This document shows, piece after piece, positions 11,054 through 24,503 of a stretch of DNA of 64,000 nucleotides (position 1 is its first letter; every line of letters starts with the position of its first letter). Source of the stretch: Oasisia sp. SBJ-2009 (Eukaryota; Annelida; Polychaeta; Sabellida; Siboglinidae); assembly GCA_964017155.1 (NCBI GenBank), contig OZ024861.1, positions 16,797,783 through 16,861,782 on the forward strand. Reading direction: 5' to 3'. A program made the position numbers and the translations under genes. Under the pieces are notes generated by a model. That model worked only from the letters and a program-made list of their open reading frames with translations, was not told the DNA's origin and did no database searches.

Positions 11054-13289
11054 CCGACCAGGCCCGATTATGTGAAGATTGGCGACGCGGAACAGTCATT
11101 CGACAGTGGGTGAACCGTTGTTTTTATCAAGTTATTTTATTTATATAACATGTTTAGGTAGATGATAATGTAGGCCGATCACTGGGAGAATCAAATCAAC
11201 GAGTGCTTGAAATCGACACATGTATCACAGATAATGCGAGTGGACATTAGTTTTGATGTTGCAGTTCTCATAATCGAAACGTTTTACTCAGACGATTAAT
11301 CGAGCTATTTTTCACGCTATATGATGTATTTCAAGACACGCAATGTCAAAATATGATGCAAAATAATGCACATGAAACGAAACTTGTGTAAGAGGCCGAG
11401 ATCGCACCGCGGAAAGTATCTTAACACATATATGCTTAAGCACAATTCGCGCGGCGAAAGCCACACACATTATCGCACGTACACATACACCCACTCAATA
11501 CAGTTGAGTAGATGAATCTTTGACCGTCATGACAACGCATTCATCTCGACTGGAAACAGCATACTTAGGAATCAGCATGCAAAGGCAACCTACACAAGTG
11601 CCTCTTTCTTTGCAATAGTGTAACTCAAGGGTACGCATTTGACATGTCTTCCTTCAAAGACAAGTGTAGAGATCATTCGATGTTTTGAGACCCATATTAA
11701 TTGCAGTCACACGTATCTCGGCACGCAGATTTGTATTTAGGTAGTGACGGAGTTCGAATGCATATGTTGATGCATTGCCTTGAAAACAACAGCATATGCT
11801 ACAGTGATCAGTGCCAACAGGCCAGCTCTTTGGCCATGTCATGAGCGCTATGCCGACAAACAGGTAACGCCAAAGGCTAGACATAACAGCGATGGCGAAG
11901 AGCCATACGAGAAAACAAAGGTTGTTCCAAACTACCCAGACAACTACGAAATTATATACTAGACATGCGTGGGGTTCATCACTACCCGCGCGTCGCATTC
12001 TCAGAGGGTCTGTGTCGCTCTCACGTCGGTCTCAAATAGGAAGACCTGAAACGAAAGAGCAGACATGTCGCAAGTTCAATATGAAAACGAAACCACAAAT
12101 CAACTAACAGGCAATGGTCGCATCTTATAATCATTGATGTTGAGCTAGCTACACACATTGTACGTCCTACAAAGCGTATTACACTACAGAGTAAATCTAG
12201 ACTGTATGCGAACGAACGTCTTTTATCGCACGGAATGGCATATAATGCTTCAGATACATCTTTGCGCAACCTGCATACAGCCCTCGTGGCGTAGCCGTTA
12301 ACACGTTTTAGAGTTCCAGATCGCAGAGAGTAGATTGCCAACACAATGAAGGGAACTTCTGTCGTTGAGTGTAGTAGTTTGAATCTCAGCAGTACGAATG
12401 CTAAATTAGATACTGTCCAAATATCTACTTGCCTAGGCATAGGTGGAAAGCTGCTTGAGACATTGAGACAACTCATCGAAGAGTGGTATGCACCATATAC
12501 AGTGTACTGTGACTGAGAACAAGAATATGAATATTCTGTTCGATTTCCGACAGGAATTAGGCACTTGCGTAGAATGCAAGCCAACCTCAATTGCTCCTAC
12601 TTTTGAAACTTCATTACGAGAGGCGCGGGTAGGTTAGTGTAGTGGTTTTAATACGCGCGGACGCAGCAAGCGTGATATATTTGGTCTAAAAATCAATGGA
12701 GAGAGTCTGACATTGTTGATTCTAATCGATGTTATATGCCACGCACATTGACTTGCATCGTGCATAAAAAGTACCCGAATGTCGCACAGGCCGTCGTACC
12801 ATAATACAACTGTAGTCCTATGTGTGTACCTTATTGCGAAATAGGCTAGCGCAAGTAAAACATAGAAAGAACGAAGTAAAAGTGGAAGAAAGTGCCCCCC
12901 GCCCCTCCAGTTTGCTTAGATCATAGGCGTCGCCATCTTGTAATTTGACGTCGCCGGGAACGAAAATGGCGCGTCTGCCGTATTGTCGTGACGTCACGGT
13001 ATTGTTGTGGCGCGTCTTCCGGTTCGCCGCCATTACTGTGCCGCGCAGCCGAATGCTGGCGACAGATGCCAGTTTCTTTAGGGTAATCTCGACCGCATCG
13101 CGGTGGGATTTGCGTCTTTGACGCCAGTGGGGTGATGGAATGTGGGCATATGTAAGCATTGAGCCTGCTGTTTTTAATTTTGTTAGACACCGTGCACATT
13201 GTAACGCTCTTTTATTGTTTTTTCTCAGGTGTCTGCGCCCGGTGAAGATACAGCGACACATGGCCGAAAACGTCTGGCAGCATTACTGA
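11054..13289 (+). repeat. Monomer M5, chimeric (2,236 bp)
   Basis: The first half matches M4, including the 9-bp deletion near 11530 and the AATTCGCGCGGCGAAAGCC variant. From about 12200 the unit matches M6 (CTGTATGCG, TCGCACGG, AAATATCTACTTGCC). The switch lies between about 12107 and 12202. The poly-C tract is interrupted (CCCCCCGCCCC). Confidence 0.93.
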
Positions 13290-15531
13290 CCGACCGGGCC
13301 CGATTATGTGAAGATTGGCGACGCGGAACAGTCATTCGACAGTGGGTGAAGCGTTGTTTTTATCAAGTTATTTTATTTATATAACATGTTGAGGTAGATG
13401 ATAATGTAGGCCGTTCACTGGGAGAATCAAATCAACGAGTGCATGATATCGATACATGTATCACAGCTAATGCGAGTGGACATTAGTTTTGATGTTGCAG
13501 TTCTCATAATCGAAACGTTTTACTCAGACGATTGATCGAGCTGTTTTTCACGCTATATGATGTATTTCAAGACACGCAATGTCAAAATATGATGCAAAAT
13601 AATGCACATAAAACGAAACTTGTGTAAGAGGCCGAGATCGCACCGCGGAAAGTATCTTAACATATATATGCATAAGCATCATTCGCGCGGCGAATGCCAC
13701 ACACATTATCGCATGTACACATACACCCAATCAATACAGTTGAATAGATGATTCTTTGACCGTCATGACACCAAGCACAACGCATTCATCTCGACTGGAA
13801 ACAGCATACTTAGGAATCAGCATGCAAAGGCAACCTACACAAGTGCCTCTTTCTTTGCAATAGTGTAACTCAAGGGTACGCATTTGACATGTCTTCCTTC
13901 TAAGACAAGTGTAGAGATCAGTCGATGTTTTGAGACCCATATTTATTGCAGTCACACATATCTCGGCACGTAGATTTGTATCTAGGAAGTGACGGAGTTC
14001 GAATGCATATGTTGATACATTGCCTTGAAAACAATAGCATATGCTACAGTGATCAGTGCCAACAGGCCAGCTCTTTGGCCATGTCATGAGCGCTATGCCG
14101 ACAAACAGGTAACGCCAAAGGCTAGACATAACAGCGAAGGCGAAGAGCCATACGAGAAAACAAAGGTTGTTCCAAACTACCCAGACAACTACGAAATTAT
14201 ATACTAGACATGCGTGGGGTTCATCACTACCCGCGCGTCGCATTCTCAGAGGGTCTGTGTCGCTCTCACGTCGGTCTCAAATAGGAAGACCTGAAACGAA
14301 AGAGCAGACATGTCGCAAGTTCAATATGAAAACGAAACCACAAATCAACTAACAGGCAATGGTCGCATCATATAATCATTGATGTTGAGCTAGCTACACA
14401 CATTGTACGTCCTACAAAGCGTATTACACTACAGAGTAAATCTAGACTGTATGCGAACGAACGTCTTTTATCGCACGGAATGGCATATAATGCTTCAGAT
14501 ACATCTTTGCGCAGACTGCATACACCCCTCGTGGCGTAGCCGTTAACACGTTTTAGAGTTCCAGATCGCAGAGAGTAGATTGCCAACACAATGAAGGGAA
14601 CTTCTGTCGTTGAGTGTAGTAGTTTGAATCTCAGCAGTACGAATGCTAAATTAGATACTGTCCAAATATCTACTTGCCTAGGCATAGGTGGAAAGCTGCT
14701 TGAGACATTGAGACAACTCATCGAAGAGTGGTATGCACCATATACAGTGTACTGTGACTGAGAACAAGAATATGAATATTCTGTTCGATTTCCGACAGGA
14801 ATTAGGCACTTGCGTAGAATGCAAGCCAACCTCAATTGCTCCTACTTTTGAAACTTCATTACGAGAGGCGCGGGTAGGTTAGTGTAGTGGTTTTAATACG
14901 CGCGGACGCAGCAAGCGTGATATATTTGGTCTAAAAATCAATGGAGAGAGTCTGACATTGTTGATTCTAATCGATGTTATATGCCACGCACATTGACTTG
15001 CATCGTGCATAAAAAGTACCCGAATGTCGCACAGGCCGTCGTACCATAATACAACTGTAGTCCTATGTGTGTACCTTATTGCGAAATAGGCTAGCGCAAG
15101 TAAAACATAGAAAGAACGAAGTAAAAGTGGAAGAAAGCGCCCCCCCCCCCAGTTTGCTTAGATCAAAGGCGTCGCCATCTTGTAATTTGACGTCGCCGGG
15201 AACGAAAATGGCGCGTCTGCCGTATTGTCGTGACGTCACGGTATTGTTGTGGCGCGTCTTCCGGTTCGCCGCCATTACTGTGCCGCGCAGCCGAATGCTG
15301 GCGACAGATGCCAGTTTCTTTAGGGTAATCTCGACCGCATCGCGGTGGGATTTGCGTCTTTGACGCCAGTGGGGTGATGGAATGTGGGCATATGTAAGCA
15401 TTGAGCCTGCTGTTTTTAATTTTGTTAGACACCGTGCACATTGTAACGCTCTTTTATTGTTTTTTCTCAGGTGTCTGCGCCCGGTGAAGATACACCGACA
15501 CATGGCCGAAAACGTCTGGCAGCATTACTGA
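13290..15531 (+). repeat. Monomer M6 (2,242 bp)
   Basis: Full unit. The second half is almost the same as the second halves of M5, M12 and M13 (CAAATATCTACTTGCC variant). Confidence 0.95.
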
Positions 15532-17776
15532 CCGACCAGGCCCGATTATGTGAAGATTGGCGACGCGGAACAGTCATTCGACAGTGGGTGAAGCGTTGTT
15601 TTTATCAAGTTATTTTATTTATATAACATGTTGAGGTAGATGATAATGTAGGCCGTTCACTGGGAGAATCAAATCAACGAGTGCATGACATCGATACATG
15701 TATCACAGCTAATGCGAGTGGACATTAGTTTTGATGTTGCAGTTCTCATAATCGAAACGTTTTACTCAGACGATTGATCGAGCTGTTTTTCACGCTATAT
15801 GATGTATTTCAAGACACGCAATGTCAAAATATGATGCAAAATAATGCACATAAAACGAAACTTGTGTAAGAGGCCGAGATCGCACCGCGGAAAGTATCTT
15901 AACATATATATGCATAAGCATCATTCGCGCGGCGAATGCCACACACATTATCGCATGTACACATACACCCAATCAATACAGTTGAGTAGATGATTCTTTG
16001 ACCGTCATGACTCCAAGCACAACGCATTCATCTCGACTGGAAACAGCATACTTAGGAATCAGCATGCAAAGGAAACCTACACAAGTGCCTCTTTCTTTGC
16101 AATAGTGTAACTCAAGGGTATGCATTTGACATGTCTTCCTTCAAAGACAAGTGTAGAGATCAGTCGATGTTTTGAGACCCATATTTATTGCAGCACACAT
16201 ATCTCGGCACGCAGATTTGTATCTAGGAAGTGACGGAGTTCGAATGCATATGTTGATACATTGCCTTGAAAACAATAGCATATGCTACAGTGATCAATGC
16301 CAACAGGCCAGCTGTTTGGCCATGTCATGAGCGCTATGCCGACAAACAGGTAACGCCAAAGGCTAGACATAACAGCGATGGAGAAGAGCCATACGAGAAA
16401 ACAAAGGTTGTTCGAAACTACCCAGACAACTACGAAATTATATACTAGACATGCGTGGGGTTCATCACTACTCGCGCGTCGCATTCTCAGAGGGTCTGTG
16501 TCGCTCACACGTCGGTCTCAAATAGGAAGACCTGAAACCAAAGAGCAGACATGTCGCAAGTTCAATATGAAAACGAAACCACAAAGCAGCTAACAGGCAA
16601 TGGTCGCATCATATAATCATTGATGTTGAGCTAGCTACACACATTGTACGTCCTACAAAGCGTATTACACTACAGCGTAGATCTAGACTGTATGCGAACG
16701 AACGTCTTTTATCGCATGGAATGTCATATAATGCTTCAGATACATCTTTGCGCAGCCTGCATACAGCCCTCGTGGCGTAGACGTTAACACGTTTTAGAGT
16801 TCCAGATCGCAGAGAGTAGATTGCCAACACAATGAAAGGAATTGCTGTCGTTGAGTGTAGTAGTTTGTAGCTCAGCAGTACGAATGTTAAATTAGATACT
16901 GTCCAAACGTCTATTTGCCTAGGCATAGATGGAAAGCTGCTTGAGACATTGAGACAACTCATCGAAGAGTGGTATGCACCATATACAGTGTACTGTGAAT
17001 GAGAACAAGAATATGAATATTCTGTTCGATTTCCGACAAGAATTAGGCACTTGCGTAGAATGCAAGCCAACCTCAATTGCTCCTACGTTTGAAAGTTCAT
17101 TACGAGAGGCGCGGGTAGGGTAGTGTAGTGGTCTTAATACGCGCGGACGCAGCAGGCGTGATATATTTGGTCTAAAAATCAATGGAGAGAGTCTGACATT
17201 GTTGAATCTAATCGGTGTTATATGCCACGCACATTGACTTGAATCGTGCATACAAAGAACCCGAATGTCGCACAGGCCGTCGTACCATAATACAACTGTA
17301 GTCCTTTGTGTGTATCTTATTGCGAAATAGGCTAGCGTAAGTAAAACATAGAAAGAACGAAGTAAAAGTGGAAGAAAGCGCCCCCCCCCCCCCCCGTTTG
17401 CTTAGATCAAAGGCGTCGCCATCTTGAAATTTGACGTCGCCGTGAACGAAAATGGCGCGTCAGCCGTATTGTCGTGACGTCACGGTATTGTTGTGGCGCG
17501 TCTTCCGGTTTGCCGCCATTACTGTGCAGCGCAGCCGAATGCTGGCGACAGATGCCAGTTTCTTTATCGTAATCTTGACCGCATCGCGGTGGGATTTGCG
17601 TCTTTGACGCCAGTGGGGTGAAGGAATGTGGGCATATGTAAGCATTGAGCCTGCTGTTTTTAATTTTGTTAGACACCGTGCACATTGTAACGCTCTTTTA
17701 TTGTTTTTTTCTCAGGTGTCTGCGCCCGGTGAAGATACAGCGACACATGGCCGAAAATGTCTGGCAGCATTACTAT
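15532..17776 (+). repeat. Monomer M7, mosaic (2,245 bp)
   Basis: The first 450 bp follow M6. Later parts share CAGCTGTTTGGCC and GCGTAGATCTAGAC with M14 and M17. Poly-C is 15 bases, the longest in the array. Confidence 0.93.
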
Positions 17777-20019
17777 CCCACCAGGCCCGATCATGTGGAG
17801 ATTGGCGACGCGGAACAGTCATTCGACAGTGGGTGAAGCGTTGTTTTTATCAAGCTATTTTATTTATATAACATGTTGAGGTAGATGATAATGTAGGCCG
17901 ATCATTGGGAGAATCAAATCAACGAGTGCATGACATCGATACATGTATCACAGCTAATGCAAGTGGACATTAGTTTTGATGTTGCAGTTCTAATAATCGA
18001 AACGTTTTACTCAGACGATTGATCGAGCTACTTTTCACGCTATATGATGTATTTCAAGACACCCAATGTCAAAATATGATGCAAAATAATGCACATGAAA
18101 TGAAACTTGTGTAAGAGGCCGAGATCGCACCGCGGAAAGTATCTTAACACATATATGCATCAGCACCATTCGCGCGGCGAATGCCACACACATTATCGCA
18201 TGTACACATACACCCACTCAATACAGTTGAGTAGATGATTCTTTGACCGTCATGACACCATGCACAACGCTTTCATCTCGACTGGAAACAGCATACTTAG
18301 GAATCAGCATGCAAAGGCAACCGACAAAAGTGCCTCTTTCTTTGCAATGGTGTAACTCAAGGGTATGCATTTGACATGTCTTCCTTCAAAGACAAATGTA
18401 GAGATCAGTCGATGTTTTGAGACCCATATTTATTGCAGTCACACATATCTCGGCACGCAGATTTGTATCTAGGAAGTGACGGAGTTCGAATGCATATGTT
18501 GATGCATTGCCTTGAAAACAACAGCATATGCTACAGTGATCAGTGCCAACAGGCCAGCTCTTTGGCCATGTCATGAGCGCTATGCCGACAAACAGGTAAC
18601 GCCAAAGGCTAGACATAACAGCGATGGCGAAGAGCCATACGAGAAAACAAAGGTTGTTCCAAACTACCCAGACAACTACGAAATTATATACTAGACATGC
18701 GTGGGGTTCATCACTACCCGCGCGTCGCATTCTCAGAGGGTCTGTGTCGCTCTCACGTCGGTCTCAAATAGGAAGACCTGAAACGAAAGAGCAGACATGT
18801 CGCAAGTTCAATATGAAAACGAAACCACAAATCAACTAACAGGCAATGGTCGCATCATATAATCATTGATGTTGAGCTAGCTACACACATTGTACGTCCT
18901 ACAAAGCGTATTACACTACAGAGTAAATCTAGACAGTATGCGAACGAACGTCTTTTATCGCATGGAATGGCACATAATGCTTCAGATACATCTTTGCGCA
19001 GCCTGCATACAGCCCTCGTGGCGTAGCCGTTAACACCTTTTAGAGTTCCAGATCGCAGAGAGTAGATTGCCAACACAATGAAAGGAATTGCTGTCGTTGA
19101 GTGTAGTAGTTTGAAGCTCAGCAGTACGAATGTTAAATTAGATACTGTCCAAACGTCTAGTTGCCTAGGCATAGGTGGAAAGCTGCTTCAGACATTGAGA
19201 CAACTCATCGAAGAGTGGTATGCACCATATACAGTGTACTGTGAATGAGAACACGAATATGAATATTCTGTTCGATTTCCGACAAGAATTAGGCACTTGC
19301 GTAGAATGGAAGCCAACCTCAATTGCTCCTACGTTTGAAACTTCATCACGAGAGGCGCGGGTATGGTAGTGTAGTGGTTTTAATACGCGCGGACGCAGCA
19401 GGCGTGATATATTTGGTCTAAAAATCAATGGAGAGAGTCTGACATTGTTGAATCTAATCGGTGTTATATGCCACGCACATTGACTTGAATCGTGCATACA
19501 AAGAACCCGAATGTCGCACAGGCCGTCGTACCATAATACAACTGTAGTCCTTTGTGTGTACCTTATTGCGAAATAGGCTAGCGTAAGTAAAACATAGAAA
19601 GAACGAAGTAAAAGTGGAAGAAAGCGCCCCCCCCCCCCGTTTGCTTAGATCAAAGGCGTCGCCATCTTGAAATTTGACGTCGCCGTGAACGAAAATGGCG
19701 CGTCAGCCGTATTGTCGTGACGTCACGGTATTGTTGTGGCGCGTCTTCCGGTTTGCCGCCATTACTGTGCAGCGCAGCCGAATGCTGGCGACAGATGCCA
19801 GTTTCTTTACCGTAATCTTGACCGCATCGCGGTGGGATTTGCGTCTTTGACGCCAGTGGGGTGAAGGAATGTGGGCATATGTAAGCATTGAGCCTGCTGT
19901 TTTTAATTTTGTTAGACACCGTGCACATTGTAACGCTCTTTTATTGTTTTTTTCTCAGGTGTCTGCGCCCGGTGAATATACAGCGACACATGGCCGAAAA
20001 TGTCTGGCAGCATTACTAT
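17777..20019 (+). repeat. Monomer M8 (2,243 bp), first of the homogenised block
   Basis: Near-identical by eye to M9, M10 and M11. Diagnostic variants are CACCCAATGTC, GCATCAGCACC and AACACCTTTTAGAG. Confidence 0.95.
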
Positions 20020-22260
20020 CCCACCAGGCCCGATCATGTGGAGATTGGCGACGCGGAACAGTCATTCGACAGTGGGTGAAGCGTTGTTTTTATCAAGCTA
20101 TTTTATTTATATAACATGTTGAGGTAGATGATAATGTAGGCCGATCATTGGGAGAATCAAATCAACGAGTGCATGACATCGATACATGTATCACAGCTAA
20201 TGCAAGTGGACATTAGTTTTGATGTTGCAGTTCTAATAATCGAAACGTTTTACTCAGACGATTGATCGAGCTATTTTTCACGCTATGTGATGTATTTCAA
20301 GACACCCAATGTCAAAATATGATGCAAAATAATGCACATGAAATGAAACTTGTGTAAGAGGCCGAGATCGCACCGCGGAAAGTATCTTAACACATATATG
20401 CATCAGCACCATTCGCGCGGCGAATGCCACACACATTATCGCATGTACACATACACCCACTCAATACAGTTGAGTAGATGATTCTTTGACCGTCATGACA
20501 CCATGCACAACGCTTTCATCTCGACTGGAAACAGCATACTTAGGAATCAGCATGCAAAGGCAACCGACAAAAGTGCCTCTTTCTTTGCAATGGTGTAACT
20601 CAAGGGTATGCATTTGACATGTCTTCCTTCAAAGACAAATGTAGAGATCAGTCGATGTTTTGAGACCCATATTTATTGCAGTCACACATATCTCGGCACG
20701 CAGATTTGTATCTAGGAAGTGACGGAGTTCGAATGCATATGTTGATGCATTGCCTTGAAAACAACAGCATATGCTACAGTGATCAGTGCCAACAGGCCAG
20801 CTCTTTGGCCATGTCATGAGCGCTATGCCGACAAACAGGTAACGCCAAAGGCTAGACATAACAGCGATGGCGAAGAGCCATACGAGAAAACAAAGGTTGT
20901 TCCAAACTACCCAGACAACTACGAAATTATATACTAGACATGCGTGGGGTTCATCACTACCCGCGCGTCGCATTCTCAGAGGGTCTGTGTCGCTCTCACG
21001 TCGGTCTCAAATAGGAAGACCTGAAACGAAAGAGCAGACATGTCGCAAGTTCAATATGAAAACGAAACCACAAATCAACTAACAGGCAATGGTCGCATCA
21101 TATAATCATTGATGTTGAGCTAGCTACACACATTGTACGTCCTACAAAGCGTATTACACTACAGAGTAAATCTAGACAGTATGCGAACGAACGTCTTTTA
21201 TCGCATGGAATGGCACATAATGCTTCAGATACATCTTTGCGCAGCCTGCATACAGCCCTCGTGGCGTAGCCGTTAACACCTTTTAGAGTTCCAGATCGCA
21301 GAGAGTAGATTGCCAACACAATGAAAGGAATTGCTGTCGTTGAGTGTAGTAGTTTGAAGCTCAGCAGTACGAATGTTAAATAAGATACTGTCCAAACGTC
21401 TAGTTGCCTAGGCATAGGTGGAAAGCTGCTTCAGACATTGAGACAACTCATCGAAGAGTGGTATGCACCATATACAGTGTACTGTGAATGAGAACACGAA
21501 TATGAATATTCTGTTCGATTTCCGACAAGAATTAGGCACTTGCGTAGAATGGAAGCCAACCTCAATTGCTCCTACGTTTGAAACTTCATCACGAGAGGCG
21601 CGGGTATGGTAGTGTAGTGGTTTTAATACGCGCGGACGCAGCAGGCGTGATATATTTGGTCTAAAAATCAATGGAGAGAGTCTGACATTGTTGAATCTAA
21701 TCGGTGTTATATGCCACGCACATTGACTTGAATCGTGCATACAAAGAACCCGAATGTCGCACAGGCCGTCGTACCATAATACAACTGTAGTCCTTTGTGT
21801 GTACCTTATTGCGAAATAGGCTAGCGTAAGTAAAACATAGAAAGAACGAAGTAAAAGTGGAAGAAAGCGCCCCCCCCCCGTTTGCTTAGATCAAAGGCGT
21901 CGCCATCTTGAAATTTGACGTCGCCGTGAACGAAAATGGCGCGTCAGCCGTATTGTCGTGACGTCACGGTATTGTTGTGGCGCGTCTTCCGGTTTGCCGC
22001 CATTACTGTGCAGCGCAGCCGAATGCTGGCGACAGATGCCAGTTTCTTTACCGTAATCTTGACCGCATCGCGGTGGGATTTGCGTCTTTGACGCCAGTGG
22101 GGTGAAGGAATGTGGGCATATGTAAGCATTGAGCCTGCTGTTTTTAATTTTGTTAGACACCGTGCACATTGTAACGCTCTTTTATTGTTTTTTTCTCAGG
22201 TGTCTGCGCCCGGTGAAGATACAGCGACACATGGCCGAAAATGTCTGGCAGCATTACTAT
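20020..22260 (+). repeat. Monomer M9 (2,241 bp), homogenised block
   Basis: Differs from M8 at only a few positions, such as CGCTATGTGATG (20281) and TTAAATAAGATAC (21376). The TTAAATAAGATAC change is shared with M10 and M11 but not M8. Confidence 0.95.
21891..22010 (+). promoter_or_regulatory. Promoter-like CpG-rich block in each monomer (M9 shown)
   Basis: Within 120 bp there is GTCGCCATCTT (YY1-like, 21899-21909), a half CRE TTGACGTC, AAAATGGCGCG, a perfect palindromic CRE TGACGTCA (21959-21966), CTTCCGG (ETS core, 21986-21992) and CCGCCAT (YY1-like, 21997-22003). CpG density is much higher than in the AT-rich remainder. The block recurs at the same place in every monomer, for example 3585-3700 and 47350-47475. 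Such clusters are usual in TATA-less animal promoters. That it drives transcription here is inference, as no expression data are available. Confidence 0.35.
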
Positions 22261-22355
22261 CCAACCAGGCCCGATCATGTGGAGATTGGCGACGCGGAAC
22301 AGTCATTCGACAGTGGGTGAAGCGTTGTTTTTATCAAGCTATTTTATTTATATAA
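22122..22355 (+). other. Intron-like segment plus exon-like reading frame in each monomer (M9/M10 shown)
   Basis: A donor-like GTAAGC (22122) is followed 78 nt later by a polypyrimidine tract and CAG (22197-22199). From 22200 an open frame encodes about 50 residues. It begins VSAPGEDTATHGRK, continues through LAALL and the core DWRRGTVIRQW, and ends at a stop at 22353. The same arrangement is in all full monomers, with occasional breaks (TAG at the end of M1, stops in M13-M14). In M7-M11 a seven-T tract leaves the intron-like part in frame, giving an 81-residue frame from 22110. No family is recognised. The - strand copy at 52886-53058 keeps the acceptor and the core residues, which is why this is listed at all. 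Confidence 0.3.
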
Positions 22356-24503
22356 CATGTTGAGGTAGATGATAATGTAGGCCGATCATTGGGAGAATCA
22401 AATCAACGAGTGCATGACATCGATACATGTATCACAGCTAATGCAAGTGGACATTAGTTTTGATGTTGCAGTTCTAATAATCGAAACGTTTTACTCAGAC
22501 GATTGATCGAGCTATTTTTCACGCTATATGATGTATTTCAAGACACCCAATGTCAAAATATGATGCAAAATAATGCACATGAAATGAAACTTGTGTAAGA
22601 GGCCGAGATCGCACCGCGGAAAGTATCTTAACACATATATGCATCAGCACCATTCGCGCGGCGAATGCCACACACATTATCGCATGTACACATACACCCA
22701 CTCAATACAGTTGAGTAGATGATTCTTTGACCGTCATGACACCATGCACAACGCTTTCATCTCGACTGGAAACAGCATACTTAGGAATCAGCATGCAAAG
22801 GCAACCGACAAAAGTGCCTCTTTCTTTGCAATGGTGTAACTCAAGGGTATGCATTTGACATGTCTTCCTTCAAAGACAAATGTAGAGATCAGTCGATGTT
22901 TTGAGACCCATATTTATTGCAGTCACACATATCTCGGCACGCAGATGTGTATCTAGGAAGTGACGGAGTTCGAATGCATATGTTGATGCATTGCCTTGAA
23001 AACAACAGCATATGCTACAGTGATCAGTGCCAACAGGCCAGCTCTTTGGCCATGTCATGAGCGCTATGCCGACAAACAGGTAACGCCAAAGGCTAGACAT
23101 AACAGCGATGGCGAAGAGCCATACGAGAAAACAAAGGTTGTTCCAAACTACCCAGACAACTACGAAATTATATACTAGACATGCGTGGGGTTCATCACTA
23201 CCCGCGCGTCGCATTCTCAGAGGGTCTGTGTCGCTCTCACGTCGGTCTCAAATAGGAAGACCTGAAACGAAAGAGCAGACATGTCGCAAGTTCAATATGA
23301 AAACGAAACCACAAATCAACTAACAGGCAATGGTCGCATCATATAATCATTGATGTTGAGCTAGCTACACACATTGTACGTCCTACAAAGCGTATTACAC
23401 TACAGAGTAAATCTAGACAGTATGCGAACGAACGTCTTTTATCGCATGGAATGGCACATAATGCTTCAGATACATCTTTGCGCAGCCTGCATACAGCCCT
23501 CGTGGCGTAGCCGTTAACACCTTTTAGAGTTCCAGATCGCAGAGAGTAGATTGCCAACACAATGAAAGGAATTGCTGTCGTTGAGTGTAGTAGTTTGAAG
23601 CTCAGCAGTACGAATGTTAAATAAGATACTGTCCAAACGTCTAGTTGCCTAGGCATAGGTGGAAAGCTGCTTCAGACATTGAGACAACTCATCGAAGAGT
23701 GGTATGCACCATATACAGTGTACTGTGAATGAGAACACGAATATGAATATTCTGTTCGATTTCCGACAAGAATTAGGCACTTGCGTAGAATGGAAGCCAA
23801 CCTCAATTGCTCCTACGTTTGAAACTTCATCACGAGAGGCGCGGGTATGGTAGTGTAGTGGTTTTAATACGCGCGGACGCAGCAGGCGTGATATATTTGG
23901 TCTAAAAATCAATGGAGAGAGTCTGACATTGTTGAATCTAATCGGTGTTATATGCCACGCACATTGACTTGAATCGTGCATACAAAGAACCCGAATGTCG
24001 CACAGGCCGTCGTACCATAATACAACTGTAGTCCTTTGTGTGTACCTTATTGCGAAATAGGCTAGCGTAAGTAAAACATAGAAAGAACGAAGTAAAAGTG
24101 GAAGAAAGCGCCCCCCCCCCCCGTTTGCTTAGATCAAAGGCGTCGCCATCTTGAAATTTGACGTCGCCGTGAACGAAAATGGCGCGTCAGCCGTATTGTC
24201 GTGACGTCACGGTATTGTTGTGGCGCGTCTTCCGGTTTGCCGCCATTACTGTGCAGCGCAGCCGAATGCTGGCGACAGATGCCAGTTTCTTTACCGTAAT
24301 CTTGACCGCATCGCGGTGGGATTTGCGTCTTTGACGCCAGTGGGGTGAAGGAATGTGGGCATATGTAAGCATTGAGCCTGCTGTTTTTAATTTTGTTAGA
24401 CACCGTGCACATTGTAACGCTCTTTTATTGTTTTTTTCTCAGGTGTCTGCGCCCGGTGAAGATACAGCGACACATGGCCGAAAATGTCTGGCAGCATTAC
24501 TAT
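22261..24503 (+). repeat. Monomer M10 (2,243 bp), homogenised block
   Basis: Near-identical to M9 and M11. It starts with CCAACCAGG, a variant also seen in M11 and M12. Confidence 0.95.

Noticed and set aside
22070..22120. CTCF-like site at CCAGTGGGGTGA
   Set aside because: Only about 9 of 12 core positions fit by eye. Conserved in the inverted copy, but too weak to call.
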